Assembly: GCF_020509005.1 (NCBI RefSeq)
Contig: NC_063019.1
Span: 1,798,001-1,862,000, forward strand
Direction: 5' to 3'
Source of the DNA: Fulvia fulva
Taxonomy: Eukaryota; Ascomycota; Dothideomycetes; Mycosphaerellales; Mycosphaerellaceae
DNA length: 64,000 bases
The position numbers were made by a program, and so were the translations under genes. Positions 44,335-58,600 of this stretch are shown here, piece after piece. Below the pieces are notes generated by a model, which was not told the DNA's origin, did not search any database, and saw nothing but the letters and a program-made list of their open reading frames with translations. Each line of letters opens with the position of its first letter. The stretch's first letter is position 1.

Positions 44335-46026
44335 TACTATACTTCCTATATATATAGCTTATAGATAGCCACCCCTAACCTTGATCCACTTCCTCTTTTA
44401 AAGAGGCTTTAGTGTCCTAAATAGTGAATCTTAGTCAGTTATATCTAATAATATATAAGAGTTAAGCAACTACTTGGACGAGGGGTACTTACCTTTAGCT
44501 TCTATAGTAGAATAGGCAACCTTATTAACATTATTATCTTCTGATAGTATCTTAGAGTCTAATACGTCTTCCTAGGTCGTATAGGCCCTTATAGGCTTCT
44601 TACTAGAGGAGGCCTTTAGCTTACGGCTCTCCTTTATCTACTTTATAAGGTCCGTTATTACCTTAAGGACATTACAAAGGTTTAGTAATAATAAACTCCT
44701 ACGAGGTAGTAACGGTTGTCTCTTAGTAGGGTAGGTAACCCTAGCTAGTCTGTCCTTGTTCCTAATAGCCTACTAAGCTATAGAAAGGTATAGGCACTTG
44801 CTTATAAAATAGTCACTATTATAGAGATAGTACGTAAGCTTACCCTAGAAACTCTTCTTAGCGAACATAGCTATCCCTTAATAAATCATTGATTCTTACT
44901 TCTCCCTAAGAATTGTAAGAATGTCTTATAGTAAGAGATTCACCTAGGCATCAATTGCATCGCGAATTGAGCCAAATGAGTCTAGTAGAGCTACTAAGAG
45001 TTACTAGATCTTTCTGTGCTTAGTCTTAATATCTTAGAACTAAGGCGAGATTAAAACAGCCCTCCTTATAATTGAGCTAAGCTCCTACTAGGCGTTATCT
45101 ATTAACTAGTCCTCTGTTATTACGAAATTAGTATATTACTAAAGCAAACTTCTTCTAGTAGCGAGAAGTCTTCTCTTATATTTAGCTTTAGCCTATTCCT
45201 ATAACTCCTTCGTATACCGGATCTCGTATATTATCTCTTAGTTATCTATCGACAGACAGATATACATCTTAAATAGGGCCGTTATATTGTGCCGTCTATA
45301 CGATGCCTTCCTTATCGCTTAATCTAAAGGAAGGGATAACTCCAATAATATAGAGGGTGTCGCTATAGAGAGGGTTGTAGCGGGAATGTCCGTAATAATG
45401 TCTTCGAGGACCTAGTTAATCTACTTTAATACTAGGTGTATTCTTATTAGCTTGAACTATGTCTTGTAGTTCTCTCTTATTAGAATAGGTGTTGCTCTCT
45501 TTCTTATAAACCTAGTCTCGTTCTCTATTTTTTGTAAGTTAAGGGATAGGTTAGCTACCCTTAGGTAAAAGGATATATTCGGTCGTACGCGATCGGATCG
45601 AAATAGGATAAACCGAACGCGAGGTTAATAGCGGAGAGGATAGCTATCCGCTAGGAAGAGGAGGAAAGTCGGTCCGTAAGGATCGTATTAGTACTAAGAC
45701 ACTATAGCGTAACTCTCTTAGTAGAGGGGGTTTCTAAGACACTACGGCTCTCTTAGAATAAACAGTTAGTCGATATAAACAAACGCGATGTCCGGAGAGC
45801 GACTCTTCTTAGTAAGCTCTCCTACTTATCTAAGGTATTAGTATAGGCTCCCTAACTCGGAGTCTAATAGTGCCTTACTAGGCTCTTTTACGTCTTATAT
45901 ATACCTATAGCACGGCTATAGCTTCCTATATAAGGCGGGTACGGCCTCTAGTCTACCTTCCTTTTGTTCTAAAGAGGAATAACTCTAATACGACTTTATC
46001 GAGGGTGAAATACCGAGTTACTAACT

Positions 46027-46039
46027 CGGGCTTATAACC
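46027..46039 (-). other. Copia-A1 primer-binding site, initiator-tRNA half type
   Basis: Directly inside the 5' LTR the element's sense strand reads GGTTATAAGCCCG. With the RIP change reversed (TA back to TG) this is GGTTATGAGCCCG, complementary to the anticodon loop region of initiator methionine tRNA. Drosophila copia is known to prime from a half-molecule of that tRNA. Confidence 0.65.
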
Positions 46040-46273
46040 TATTAAATAGGTACGAGTTACGTAGTAGTAGAAGACGGCGGATTATACAAAAGACGAAGAA
46101 GGACCTAATAGGATAGCGTATATCTATATATAGTATCGCTAGTATTAGTATAGGTAGATACTAGGTGTCCGGATATTTACTAGCCTATAGGCTAGTAAAC
46201 CCTAGTTACGTAATCTAGTTATATAACATACCTATACCTATATACTTGTCCTACGGCCTATATATTCTTAATA
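46040..46273 (-). repeat. Copia-A1 5' LTR
   Basis: 234 bp, more heavily RIP-altered than its partner at 38877-39110. Here the TCACGTGA has become TTACGTAA and the terminal dinucleotides are TA..TA. Confidence 0.9.
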
Positions 46274-48960
46274 GCTAGGGTAATATTACGTAGCGTAACG
46301 CCGTCTATAAAGTTATAGGAGACTAAAGTAAGGTCTAGAAGCTCGTTAAGTAGGCGTATACGAGGAAGCCGGAGATACCGCTACTACTACTATAGTTCCT
46401 ACCTATCCGTAATAGGTAAGAGATCCTCTAGGAAGCCTAGTAAGGTAGAGCCGACGCGCTAGTAGAGGCGTTCTTCCCTCCTCCGGTTACTACTCGACTC
46501 GACGATATTAAAGGCTTCGTATACCTAACGGAGCTCGAGACTAGCTAAAAAGTAACGGAGACCGAGGTACTAATAGTACTAAAAGCGGCGCTACTAGATA
46601 AGGCCCTAGGACTAGATAAGATCCCTAACCGATTCCTTAAGTACTACCGCTAGACGCTCGCCCCGTACCTCGCGGGGCTATTTATAATATACCTCTAGTA
46701 GTTATACGTACCGATCCCCTTCTAGTACTCGAGTATAGTCGTCCTCTATAAGGAGGGTAAGGCTAGATACGACGTTAGGAAGGCCTACCGCCCGATAGCC
46801 CTACTTAGTACGAACGGTAAGGCGCTAGAGCGTATCGTAGCCGATTATATCTCTAAGCTAGCCGAGGAGTACTAGCTCCTCCTAGCCGAGTAGATAGGAG
46901 CCCGACTAGGGCGGTCTACGACAACCGCCCTAGAACTCGTTACGGAATAGGTCTATATAATCTAGGTAACACGCTAATAATAGGTCGCTACCCTACTATC
47001 CCTCGATATCTCGGGGCGTTCGACAAAGTCTCCTACGCCCGACTACTCTATAACCTCCGGGCGAAAGGTCTACCTAGCTAGCTCGTCGCGTTCGTTAAGT
47101 CCTTCCTTAGTAACCGGTCTACTTAGCTCGTCCTAGGGGAGTAGCGTAAACCTTAGATACGGCCTACGGAAACGGGGATCCCGTAGGGCCTATCGCTCTC
47201 TCTAATCCTCTTCCTTTTCTTCGTCTCTACGCTCCTCCCGCTACTTAGGGGAAGCGCCGACGGTACTAACTCCTATATAGGCTTTGTCGATAATACGAAC
47301 GTCCTAATATATAGCGACTTAAGCGAGACTAACTACCGCTAACTCGAAGCGGCGCTCGAGGTATATAACGAATAGGTAGTACGATACGGGGTAGTCTTCG
47401 TACCTAAGAAGTACTAGATAATCTACCTTACGAGGACTCTAAAGAAGTATAACCTCTAAGCTATAATCGAGGCCGGGACCGGCGTAAGCTAGATTACTCT
47501 ATAGCTATCTATCCGTCTCCTAGGATTCTAAGTAGATACGTAACTCTAGTAGTAAGCCTATCTAAAGTAGCTCCGGTAGCGGGGAGATTAGAATAAAGCC
47601 TTAGTTATACGCCTCGCGGCCTCTATATAGGGCGTGGCCTTCGTAAAGGCACGCTAGCTATATAGCTCTATCGTCCGACCGGCGATTACCTTTAGGGTAC
47701 TAGTCTAGTATCTATCCTACGCGACTAGCTAGATAAAGTAGATTTAAAACGTATAGAACGAATATTTACGTAGGGTAACCGGGGTATACCGTACTATACC
47801 GACGTAGGTCCTAGAAGCGGATACGTAGATTACGCTACTAGACCTCTACCTCTAATAGCTCGCTATAGGCTATACGCTCTAGACGGCGAATAGTAAGGTA
47901 GGGAGCGATATCCGCGCGGCGTACTAGGCGATCACGATACGCCTTCGATCTATAGCGCCTAAAAAGAAGACAGGATTATAGGCCTAGCGGTAGCTAGATA
48001 CGTAATAAACCCCGATAGTAAAGCTCCGAGTATAGGCTCTAGCTAGTAGTATACTAGTAGTAGGAGCGGGATAGGGACGCGAAGAACGGAAGGCTATAGC
48101 GAACGCGGTCCGTAGATATATATAGGGAATCTAGAACGAGCGCTAGGAGAAAGGCGAACGGTACCCGAACGGGTAACTACTACGGCGACGAGTATACCGA
48201 CGAGAATACGAGGTAGCGGCGAAGATAGGACCTATTAGCCGAGATAGGGTAATGCTCTTCCGAGCCCTTACCCGCCTATAGGTAATAGTCGCGATACTAC
48301 TCCGCTCGGAATATATTAGGTTTAAGGACTATCTAGACCGCCGAAAGGTACCGGGAGTAGATAGTAGCCTATACGAATATAGACGTATCTAGACGCCGAA
48401 ACACGTCGTACTATTCTACCTACGCTTTATAGAAGCCCGATAGGTAATACGCCTCGAGACTAGGGCTATAGACTTCTAATATATAATAGGTATAGCGCGT
48501 AGGATACGAGTAGCGGTACGAATAGTAATACGGACCGGCCTACTATAGTAGTTCTAGATAGCGGGTGAGATAGTAGTAAGAATAGGGGAGATAGCCTAGG
48601 AGGGAGAGCTCTAGGAAGCCTTCGAAGGCGCCCTACCTATAGACGTAGTAGGACTCCGGCGGTACCGACGACTACGTATACGGGTAGACCGTAGTATATA
48701 GCGACCCCGAGTATAGGAGGAATAGCGATAGGGGCACTAATAGAGTATAGGAGCCCGGAAGGGTCGACTCGTCGTCTACTCGACGGCTAGCTCGTTCTCC
48801 GCTCGACGGCCGACCTATCTCCTACTCGATAGGCGACCCGCCTCTACTAATAGTTGACCTGTCGTCTACTCGATAGTCGGCTAGCTACTAATACTCGTTC
48901 CTAGGTACCGGGTAGATTAGTACTCCGGGGCGGCTAACTACCTAGTACTTACCGCTTCTA
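46274..48960 (+). mobile_element. LINE-A, reverse transcriptase portion, RIP-degraded
   Basis: This resumes the LINE-A ORF2 interrupted at 38876. A readable RT core lies at about 46560-47250: DKALGLDKIPNRFLKY, YRPIALLSTNGKALERIVAD, EQIGARLGRSTTTALELV, LLSLDISG, and a further IPQGLSLSLILFLF-like segment, with RIP stops in between. The part after about 47880 resembles a degraded C-terminal RNase H/zinc region. The right end is poorly defined; a CGACGG/TCGAC-rich stretch (about 48760-48900) precedes the copia-B LTR. Confidence 0.65.
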
Positions 48961-50784
48961 GTACGACAGATTAACCGATAAGTAATAGAGAGAACTTACT
49001 AATACCTAAAGACGGTTTTTCCCCGTACGACGGTTTTCCCCTCTCTCTTTCTTTATAGCCCCCGGCCTCGTAGACCTTTTAGGAGCTAGATAGGCATTAT
49101 AAATATATTTATTTCTTTATATACTCGCACTATTAGTTAGTTAAAGATTGATCTCTTACTCCACTCCGCTACTATCTACCCGTACCTATTTAAAAGGTTA
49201 TAAGCCCGGGTTTATATAGGAATAAGAGCAACCTATATTAGTATAGGTTCCTTATATCCCTTACTATCGTAGTAGAAAACATCTAGGAATTAGAAGTCTA
49301 TCCCGTCTATCCTATTAAGGAGCTTAGTTCAATACTAAGTAATAGGTAACCTAGATAAGGACTCTATACGGCTTACTTAAAGCTAATACCTTAAAGATAC
49401 TCTATAGGTAGAACTATATCAAGATACTATTAAGAAGGACTTTAAGTAAGTCATTTGAAGCTCTACTAGGAGAGATAGACCTATGTCCTAGCCCCGAGAC
49501 CTTATACTGCTCCTTCTTTACTTTACTAAGTAGGCCTTAGTATCTATACCTACGAACCTTCCTATTCTATACCAGAAGCCTTAGTAGGATCTGAGCTACA
49601 ACTTTAGAATATATACACCTTGTTTTATTATATCTAATCTATTATAGATTTATACTTAGAGAAGATAGAGGAGAAGGGAGGCAAATTCCTAATTCTTAGG
49701 AGGGACAATTAGAAGAGATAGTTTAACCTTTAGAGATATAAGATAGAGAGCTAATTAGCATTCTTTGTAATTAATGACTTAATAGAAGTGTCTTTTAATA
49801 ACATTAAGGGCAAGACTCTAAAACTCTAAGAAGAGGCTATAACTAAAGAGATCCTTAATACGCTAATATAGACAAGACATAATATAGTGTACGACTTTAG
49901 TATCCTTAGTAGTATTATAGAAGAAGATAAATTTGAGCTTGAGGGCTTATATAAATCTAGAATAGCTACTAAGAAGTAGGTGTATCTCTAGAACAAGTAT
50001 AGCTAGGTACTACTAACCTATATATATAAGCTTATAAAGCAATTTGTGACCTTTAAGATAAGTAAAGAGTTTACTATTAGATCTGTATAGACATACCTAG
50101 TTCTCTTAGAAAAAGGATTACTAATGTTGACCTAGAGGGTTAGTATTATAGGAAAGCTAATATAAGGATGACCTAGCTCTTAAGCTCACTACTACCTAAC
50201 TACTATATAGCTAAGGATACTATTATAGCTTAGCTAAAGATAGATTATAAAAGGACCTTAAAGATCCTTAAAGCTTAAGAAGCTAGGTTAGATCCCTCGA
50301 AGGCTAAGTATAGTATAATAGCTACCTAGGTCAAGCCCTTAGGTCTAGTAAGACTACTCTCCTACCTTCTCTATAAGAAGGATCATCTGATTAAGGACTG
50401 CCCTAGTCTACCTAAGGGAAGAAAGGTCCTTAGATCACATTCCTAATCACTATCTTCCTAGAATATAACTCATATTAAGAAGAAGAGAACTCTACTACCT
50501 ACTTCAAGGAGGACACTAAGAGAGAAGTCCTCTATAGAAGAACTTAAGAAAATGATGAAGAAACTCAGCTCTAATATACTGTCACTCTAGAAGAACTAGG
50601 CCTAGTCTTATACCTCTAAAGTAAAGAAGACTAGAAAAGGGGTTTCCGCCTAAGAGTTACGTAACTTATATAGCTCATCCCTAGAGACAATGTCTAATAA
50701 TAATGATAAGTATAATAAAGTGGCTTACTTAACTATAGAAGTCTAAGGCAAGTTCCCCTCGTTAGATTAGTTACTTAACTCCTA
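48960..50784 (+). mobile_element. Copia-B, LTR and gag portion, RIP-degraded
   Basis: The 3' part of an LTR-like sequence ends at about 49195. It is followed at 49196-49208 by GGTTATAAGCCCG, the same initiator-tRNA half-type primer site as in copia-A. A gag-like frame follows to about 50700 with a knuckle remnant CKKDHLIKDC-like (reading YKKDHLIKDCPSL near 50375-50410). The left LTR boundary is not determined. A pogo copy interrupts the element at 50785; its remainder resumes at 60536. Confidence 0.6.
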
Positions 50785-52297
50785 ACGTACTTTACTACCG
50801 AGCGGACTATACTACCGAGCGGGCTACTTTTACTAAGAACTATACTACTTCTACTTTAATTACGACGGTATCTTAATACGACAACATCCTATAGAATCGT
50901 TACTAGGAGGACAATTCCTCTTTAGATTCTTCGCTATCTAGCGAGTCTACTTAATAGGTACGTACGTTATGCCCCGACTCGCTATATTACTTATAGCGTC
51001 GTAGCCTTAGTACTAGCCGAACACTATCTAGCGACTCTCTACTCACTTCCTACCTCCTAGTATCCTCTAGAGGTATTAATTACGACGCCTTATCGAAGGT
51101 TAGAGACCCTCTAGACTAAATATACTTACGCTTTCGTGCTTTTCGCTATATAAGGGCCTCGTTAGACTTACGTAGCTTACTAATCTCGCTTCGTATAAGA
51201 GCTATCTAATACGCTATCTCTCTACTCCCTTTTATAAGCTAATATACCCCTTCCTATAACGAGTTTGGCGATGAACCTGCCCGGGCACGTATTTTGTTCG
51301 TTACTAGTGTCGATTAAGAGTCGAATTCTTTTGTAGTTCGTAGTGTCTTCGACTCCTAAGGGGTAGAGTCCGGAGCTAGAGGAGTTAGCGTACGTAGCTT
51401 AATATTAAGCTTGTCTATTACTACCTATAGATTGAATAGAACTAAACCCTCGCCTCTAAAGCTCGATAGGATGTTCTCCTGTCTAAATATAGCGTTATAG
51501 GCTGCCCGGAAGGCGCGTAGGAACTCTACTTTGTCGATATAAGTAATACGCTAGCGTACTAAGCCCGAGAGCTAAGTACCGTATACCTTCTTTAAAGGCG
51601 AATAGCAACCTATATCTAATAGCTAGAGTAAGTACGAGGCGTACGATGGCATATATACGGCCAAGATCTTGTATTCCTTATATAGATTCTAGAATGCCTT
51701 CGAGTTGTGGCTCTCGTAGCTATTGATAATAAGTAGTCTCTATACCCTAGTCGTACGAGCTATAGTATACTTCTAGAAATGCTCTAGCTACTATATACCG
51801 AACTTATTATTAGTCTAGCCGTTCTCTATTAGCCCGATTGTCTAGTCTAGACCTAAGTTGCCGTCTTAGTACTAGGTACTAATGTGCTGTTTACCTATAA
51901 GGATAACGTAGGGTAGGAGCGCTATTCCGTCTATATAGATAGTCTTAATCACTATTACCTATTCTCTATTGCCCTATTAAACGACCTACCTCTTTCTACT
52001 ACGCCTTTCTAAACCCGTAACGACGCTCTAAGACGTAATGACACCTATTATAAACCCTGTCTCGTCGAGGTTATAGGTGTCCTAGTTAAGGATACTATAC
52101 TTCCCCTTTATATTACGTATAAGTAAGAACTACCTCTCGATAACGTCTAGATCTTCTATTAGGGCTCGCTAACGATCATATCTACGTATTATACGAACCT
52201 TTAGCTCACGATGTCGCCTAATAAACCTGTCTGTCTAATTAAGACTAGCGGACTTAAGACCCTTCTCTTATAGTAATAAATTGGCTATTACTCGTAT

Positions 52298-52623
52298 TAT
52301 TAACGAGCTAAGGGCCCCTTTAGACCCTGAAATTTGCGCGTCGAATCTCGTTAACCTTTAACGGTTAATTACGTAGTAGGGGTATATAGGGGTACTGCTA
52401 AGATATATATAGCTAGGAGGCGACCTTAGTAGGAAGCTAGGACTTACGAAGAATCTCTCTATAAGGCGAAAATACGGGAATCTAAAAATTTCAGATTTAT
52501 TATCTTTTAGGATCACTATATATATTTCACGGCCCGCGGACCGGCAAGTATATACACCTACGCGTAAGCTATCTTAAGGTCACTAGGCGCGCCCTTACTT
52601 ACTAGGGTAGTTATTCGTCTATA
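52298..52623 (+). repeat. Gypsy 5' LTR
   Basis: 326 bp, nearly identical to 59853-60178. It starts TATTAACGAGC and ends GTCTATA, consistent with original TG..CA ends altered by RIP. Confidence 0.9.
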
Positions 52624-55600
52624 TTTTAGTAGTTAATAAGGGGGGGTTTCAAGTATATACCCGGTGGCATTATTAGTATATCTTAGTACAATCAAGGTCA
52701 AGGTCGACTCGAAGTCGAAATCTTAAGGTATTAAGGTACCTAAGGTTAAGGCTCTTAGTAATAAGTAAAGCAAGTATAACGTTACGAGTAAGATTACGGT
52801 TACGAACAAGGTCACAAGTTTTAGTTATATCTTTATTAAGGTTCGAGTCGTTTACTAGTATTAGAGCTAGCTAAGAGTTACTAGAAAGTCTAACGAAGGC
52901 CTATAGGCCTTATAGGGAGGCTATAATCCTAGAAGGGATAGAAGACTCGGATAGCGACAAAGATAACACCCCGGAGGCTTTAGGCTCTAATAAGGGTAAG
53001 GAAAGAGTACGACGAAATGACTAAGAAGAGGATGACTTAAATAAGGGCACTATAACGTTAGGAATGCCCTATAGTCCGGATGCGATAGTAGCATTGTTTA
53101 GCCGTCTTACTATTACTATAGAAAATGTAGGACCTCGCTTCCCTACTCTAGAGAGTCCGGAAAACCCCCTCTTTAATAGTAGGAACGCTACTAAATTCTA
53201 GAAGAGGTTTAATGATCTTATAAACTAGTATCTACTAAGGCTATTAATTAAGAAAGACAACTTCTAGGGTCGTTCCGCGCGTAACTACGAGGCCACTATC
53301 CGACGTTTAGTAATAAGGTTAGAGGGGCAGTAAGTGAGGCGGAGCACCTTTAGGAGGTCCTTCTTAGCTAAATTTTCGAGATTCGATACCTATTTAATAT
53401 TAGGAAGTCGAGAATATCTAGAAGAGATAGTCCGGGCCGAGCAAAGGAAAAGCCCTAAGGAATGGGATATAAAGGAGTTTATCCGTCTCTTCGTAGCCTC
53501 TAGTAACCTAATTGATCCCGAAGACCTCGATAATAGCTCCCGTAGCCGTCTTCTACTTTAGGGGCTCCTAGAGTCAGTTACTAAGGCAGTTTATAAGAAA
53601 TGTAGGCTCTATCCGAAGTAGCCTAAGAAGTTTCGACGCTTTTAAAAGATACTAGACGAGGCGACAATTATCGCTAATAGTAAAGAAGGATAGAAGGCCG
53701 TATATACGGACTTTCTACTTACTTTACCGTAGCTTTATCGGTCAGTTATAAAGTAGATACCGCGCTTAATCCCTAAGATTAATATACTTAATAAACTAGC
53801 TATTTCCGCTACTATCGACGATAACCTTATTTAGAAAATAGCAGAAATGAGTATTCGGGCTTACTAACGAGGTCGCGCGGCGGAGGTTAGATCCTTTAAC
53901 CCTAGTGAAAATTAAAGGTCTATATAACTAGAAAGCCCCGATCGCGTGCCTAAACTATAGGTTTACTTAATATAGCGCCCGTAGTTATAGAACCGCGAGC
54001 AGTCTAAAGCACTTAATAGGTACTATTACAACTGTAGCAGTACGGAACATTAGGCTAATAGGTGCCCCGCGATGCTATTCCTTATCTTATAAGGATATGT
54101 CTTTTTAGCGACGAACAACTAGTAGTACCTAGGAAAGAAGACCGATCTAAATCCCCCTAAGTTCAACTTCCGACGGGACTATAGTAAACCTAAGCTCCTT
54201 TATATGCTTCTGTAGCTTAAGGAACACTATGGCCCGATTCTATTTAATAAAGACATAAAAATCCCTACGCTTCGGAAACAATAGATAGGTCGAGATTATA
54301 CTAGTATCTTAAGCGTAAAGCTTCCTAACTACTCTAAACCTCTACCTAATAACCGACACCTTATAGAATACGGCCCTTAAGATATTAGATCTAGGTAGTA
54401 ACTAACGGCCGCTAGTAGTTACTAGATCTAGTTTAAGGAAGAAGAAGAACCGGCTCTATAAGGGTGTAGGATTATAAATCACGACGAGTTTAAGGTTAAG
54501 GCCTACCTAATCTAGAGTAACAAATCTCGAGGCAAAGCTCTAGTAGGAATTATAAAGAACCCGAACCCTCGAACTAGGTCTAGTATATAGGCATTAAGGG
54601 TACGAGCCGAGGCCGCTAAAGCTATACGATAAGAACTCGAAGAGGAGATCCGGTAGGAAGAACTCGGTTAGTAGGAGGTAGAGATAATTAGAGACGCCGG
54701 TTCTAGGGCTAGTAGAAGCTAGTTAACGGTAGCGTTAGGGAAGACTCTTAGAAGGACACTAAAGCCTCGAGCTAAGTTAAGGCCTACGCCCTCGGAACAG
54801 CCGGTAGGGCCTATTAATACCCTATTTATATAGCGTAAACGGTTATAGAATATAAAGACGATAAGGATTAATAACTACGTCCGATAGTACGGTATAGGAG
54901 ATAGGCCCGTTACTAAGGAGGAGGGAGTGACCTATTAGATTGATCAAATCCTTAAGACTACGTTTCTAAACGTTAATGCCCGGGACTAGTTTCGGTATAG
55001 TCGCTAGTTTAAAACTACCTTGTTTAGGAGAGTAGTAAATACCCCTAATCTATAGTCTAAGCTTACTACCGTCCGTAAGTTAGCTAGCTAAGAAGGGACT
55101 AAAGTCCGTAAGAGTCATGTCGCTACCTATAAAGACGAGGAAGAAGGCGCTAATAAAGAAGTCTTTCGGGATAATTATTAAGCTCGCTTTATAGGTATGT
55201 TCTTAACGATATTGTGTAGTAAGGATGCTGTCCCTACCGCCGAGTTGTACGAAAACATTGAAAAACTCGGTCTCTCTAGTATACTAGACGATTTTGTAAT
55301 AGTACCTAGCCCTTAGGTAGTTACCGAGCTTAGGACTAGTAAAGGTCAGGCTCAAGCCCTACTTAACGAGGGATCTAAAGTTAATATTATTAGCCCGAGG
55401 ATAGTATATAAGTTTGGCTTGCCTATCGTACCTAGCGCCTACTTGTCCTTTCGAGGAGTAGGTAGAAGAGCGAAGTTTAAGAGGGTAATTTCAAAGCTTA
55501 ACACTTAGGTGTTTAGTATATACTACTAGATCGACATGTTTGTCTCCGCTAATCTAGATTCGCCTACGATCCTTAGCCGCCCTTAGTATAGGAAGGTACG

Positions 55601-58600
55601 ACTAATAGGCTATAACTACGACGATAGATTATAGGAGGGAACAATCGCTAGTAGGAAAGGTAAAAGTGTGATGTTCACGGCTATTATAGGTACTAACAAG
55701 TACAAAACTCTTTAAGAACTTCTATAGTCCTCGAAAAATACGAACGCGGGTTGATTCACGGCAGTCAACCCGCTATAAGTATCAGAAGTCCGGTGTTAAA
55801 ACAAGTCCGCTTTTCGAGTCTAGTCGGGGAGACCTTAGCAAATATATTAGGGGCGGAGTATTCTAATAATATAGCGCGTCGACATCGACAAGAAGGTATA
55901 ACGAAGCTAAAACCTAAGCCTATAGACACGACTATCTTCGACTACTTTAAGAATCACCGCGGCCCCGTATTGTAACAAAGAGAAAATGTCCTCGACCTTA
56001 GCCCGTATTCAAAGAAATTGCTAGGACTACTAGGGAACCGCTAATACTTAAGCGCTAAGGTAACTACTAACGCTCTAGGAGAGTAGGTCATTATAAATGT
56101 GTACTCCGTATAGGGCGACTAGTGTATAGAGATCCTGAAATAGGGCTAGATTAATAGGCAGGCTTAGAAACGAGACGTAGGGTTATATAGACCCGGTATT
56201 AGGATGCCGTATATATTTACTATATATAAGCGTAAAGCTAATAAGAAAAGACCTGTTAACGCGAGCGTTTACGAGAGGCCCTAGTCAAAAGTAGATAGTA
56301 ATATAGATTAGAAGCGGAAGGCCCTTTACTAGGAATCTCTAATACTAGTAGGGTAAGGCCCGTTCGATAGGAGGTATCTTATCAAAAAATTCTCTAGTAT
56401 CGAGCGCGGCTCGAGGATTATACCTAAAAGGCTCGCTAGTATTAAGGTTAGTATCGCTCTCTCGGCTAAGGAAAGACAAATGTTTAAAGAAATGCTCTTT
56501 AACCGAGAAGGTGTCCTAGCGTAGGATTTTAGCTATATACGGTAGATTAGATATAATGTTATGCCTCCTTAGAAGATTATAACGATTACGTAAAAACCGT
56601 AGTAGGCGCAGAACATTCGGTTATACCTAAGCTTACGAGCGATTATAGAATAGATAATCCGCGCTCGAATTAAGAACAGAATTCTTAAGTATAGTTAAGG
56701 TGCTTATACAAATGCTTAGTTCTTAGTAGCGAAGAAGGTCGAGCTAAATAGCAAAGCTATACTATACAGGTTGATCAACTCCGCTATACTCTTAAACGGG
56801 GTGACGATAAGAGATACGAATATTCCCCTAGATACAGACGGGTTCTCGGAAGACTTTGCTAGGTATAGAGTAGCCTCTTTAGTAGACTTGTTTTCGGGGT
56901 ACGACTAGATCACGCTTAACGAAAGTAGCCGAGACTTAACGGCCTTTATAACGCCTCTTAGGCTTATACGGTATATAACGTTACTATAGAGTATAACGAA
57001 CTCAGTTACTTAGTTCGTACGGGTAGTAACTAAGGTGTTAATAGACAATATTTCTTACCGAGCAAAACTATTTCTTGACGATATCGGCGTAAAAGGTCCT
57101 ACTAAGGACTATAGTGATGCTAAGGTAGAGCCTAGCCTTTGACGATAGGTCGTAGAACATATTATATCCCTTAATCTTGTTCTTACGGACCTAGAGAGGG
57201 CCGGAGCGGTAGTCGTAGGGGAGAAGTCGTAGTGGCTTTATAAGACCCTAAAGATCGTAGGCTATATTACTAGCCCGAGCGGCCGCTATCTAGATCCTAA
57301 GGTAGTGGCTAAGATCTTAAACTAGCTAACCCTAAAGTACGTAAAGGACGTTCGAGTTTATATTAGGATCTATATTTACTTCCGGATTTAGGTCCCCTAG
57401 TTCGTAATTGTCGCTCGGCTAATATATAAGCTTTTAAGGAAGGACGTCGAGTTTGTCTAGACTAAGAATAAGTAGTTCTCGAAAGAGAACCTAGTAAGAT
57501 TCTTAGTAATAGCACTAGCGTTAGTAACTATCTCCTACGCCCTAGGAGCTAGTAGGATCTTTGTTTCTATAAATGCGAGTAGCATTAGGTAGGATTATAT
57601 AATATCGTAGGAATTACTAGATAATACTCGACAAAGACACCCGGTAAGGTATAAGAGCGGCACCTAGAACGTAAACGAGGCCAAGTACGATATAGGAAAG
57701 CGGGAGTGCCTCGGAGTACTAAAGGGCCTTAAGAAGGTGTAGCGCTACCTCGTAGGAGTAGACTTTATCCTCGAAGTTAATGCTAAAACGCTAGTATAGT
57801 AGTTAAATCGGCTAGTATCCGACATTCTAAACTCTATAATAGTAAGGTAGGTTACTTAGATCCGGCTATTTACCTTTAAAGTAAGGCATGTCGATAGGAA
57901 GAAGTACTCCGGACCGGATATACTGTCTCGTAAACTACCTATAGCTAAGGAGCTTACGGAACCTAACGATAATATTAATAAGATAATTAACGACAAATTC
58001 TTCCGTTACGCCGAGCTAGTTAACACTTTCCCTATTATTCTAGAGCGTGAACGACTCCTCGAACCCTAGTATAGTAACAATTCCGAGCTTATAGCTTATA
58101 TTCTAGTATATCGAACACGACCGGAAGGGGTTATCCGGGCTAAGTATCGAAACCTCGTTAAGAAGAGTCCTCGGTACTACTTAGTAGATAAGCTCTTGTT
58201 TTATTAGCGGCGAAGGGGTGCACCGATATAGCTAGTAGTAGACGATAATAATGCTTAGAAAGAGATCGTGATGTACTATTACGAAAAGTATAGTCACCGG
58301 AGTATAGAGCTAGTATATAATCTTATTACTAGCTAGTATTACTAGGAGGGCTACTTCTCCGACGTGTCGAATTAGGTAAGGAGTTATACTCCTTATAACT
58401 TTCGTAAAGGTAAGTAGAGAGTAGGAGAAATGTACTTATCGACTTAGTAGGTTATAGGAGAGAGGTGGTACTACGATCCTGTCTACGTATATAGAAACGG
58501 GTACTTACTTATCGCCCGAGAAGCTCTAAGTAGGTAGATTAAGGCGAAGGTCGTACGGAAGCCTCTAAATTCGCGGGCGATTACTAAGTTCCTATACGAG

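Larger units (their letters stand above)
38877..46273 (-). mobile_element. Copia-A1, complete Ty1/copia LTR element, RIP-degraded
   Basis: The element has two 234-bp LTRs (38877-39110 and 46040-46273) and is flanked by the direct repeat GCTAG (38872-38876 and 46274-46278). It is oriented on the minus strand: pol ends next to the left LTR and gag lies towards the right. From 39111 to about 41495 it aligns base for base with the unmutated copia-A2 copy at 61616-64000, and nearly all differences are C-to-T or G-to-A at CpA/TpG. A pogo-type transposon (42486-44334) interrupts it; without that insert it measures about 5.55 kb, normal for copia. It sits inside LINE-A. Confidence 0.9.

Noticed and set aside
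53334..55975. Two plus-strand frames of about 75 codons (53334-53561, 55751-55975)
   Set aside because: They are fragments of the gypsy gag-pol reading frame that happened to escape RIP stops, not separate genes.
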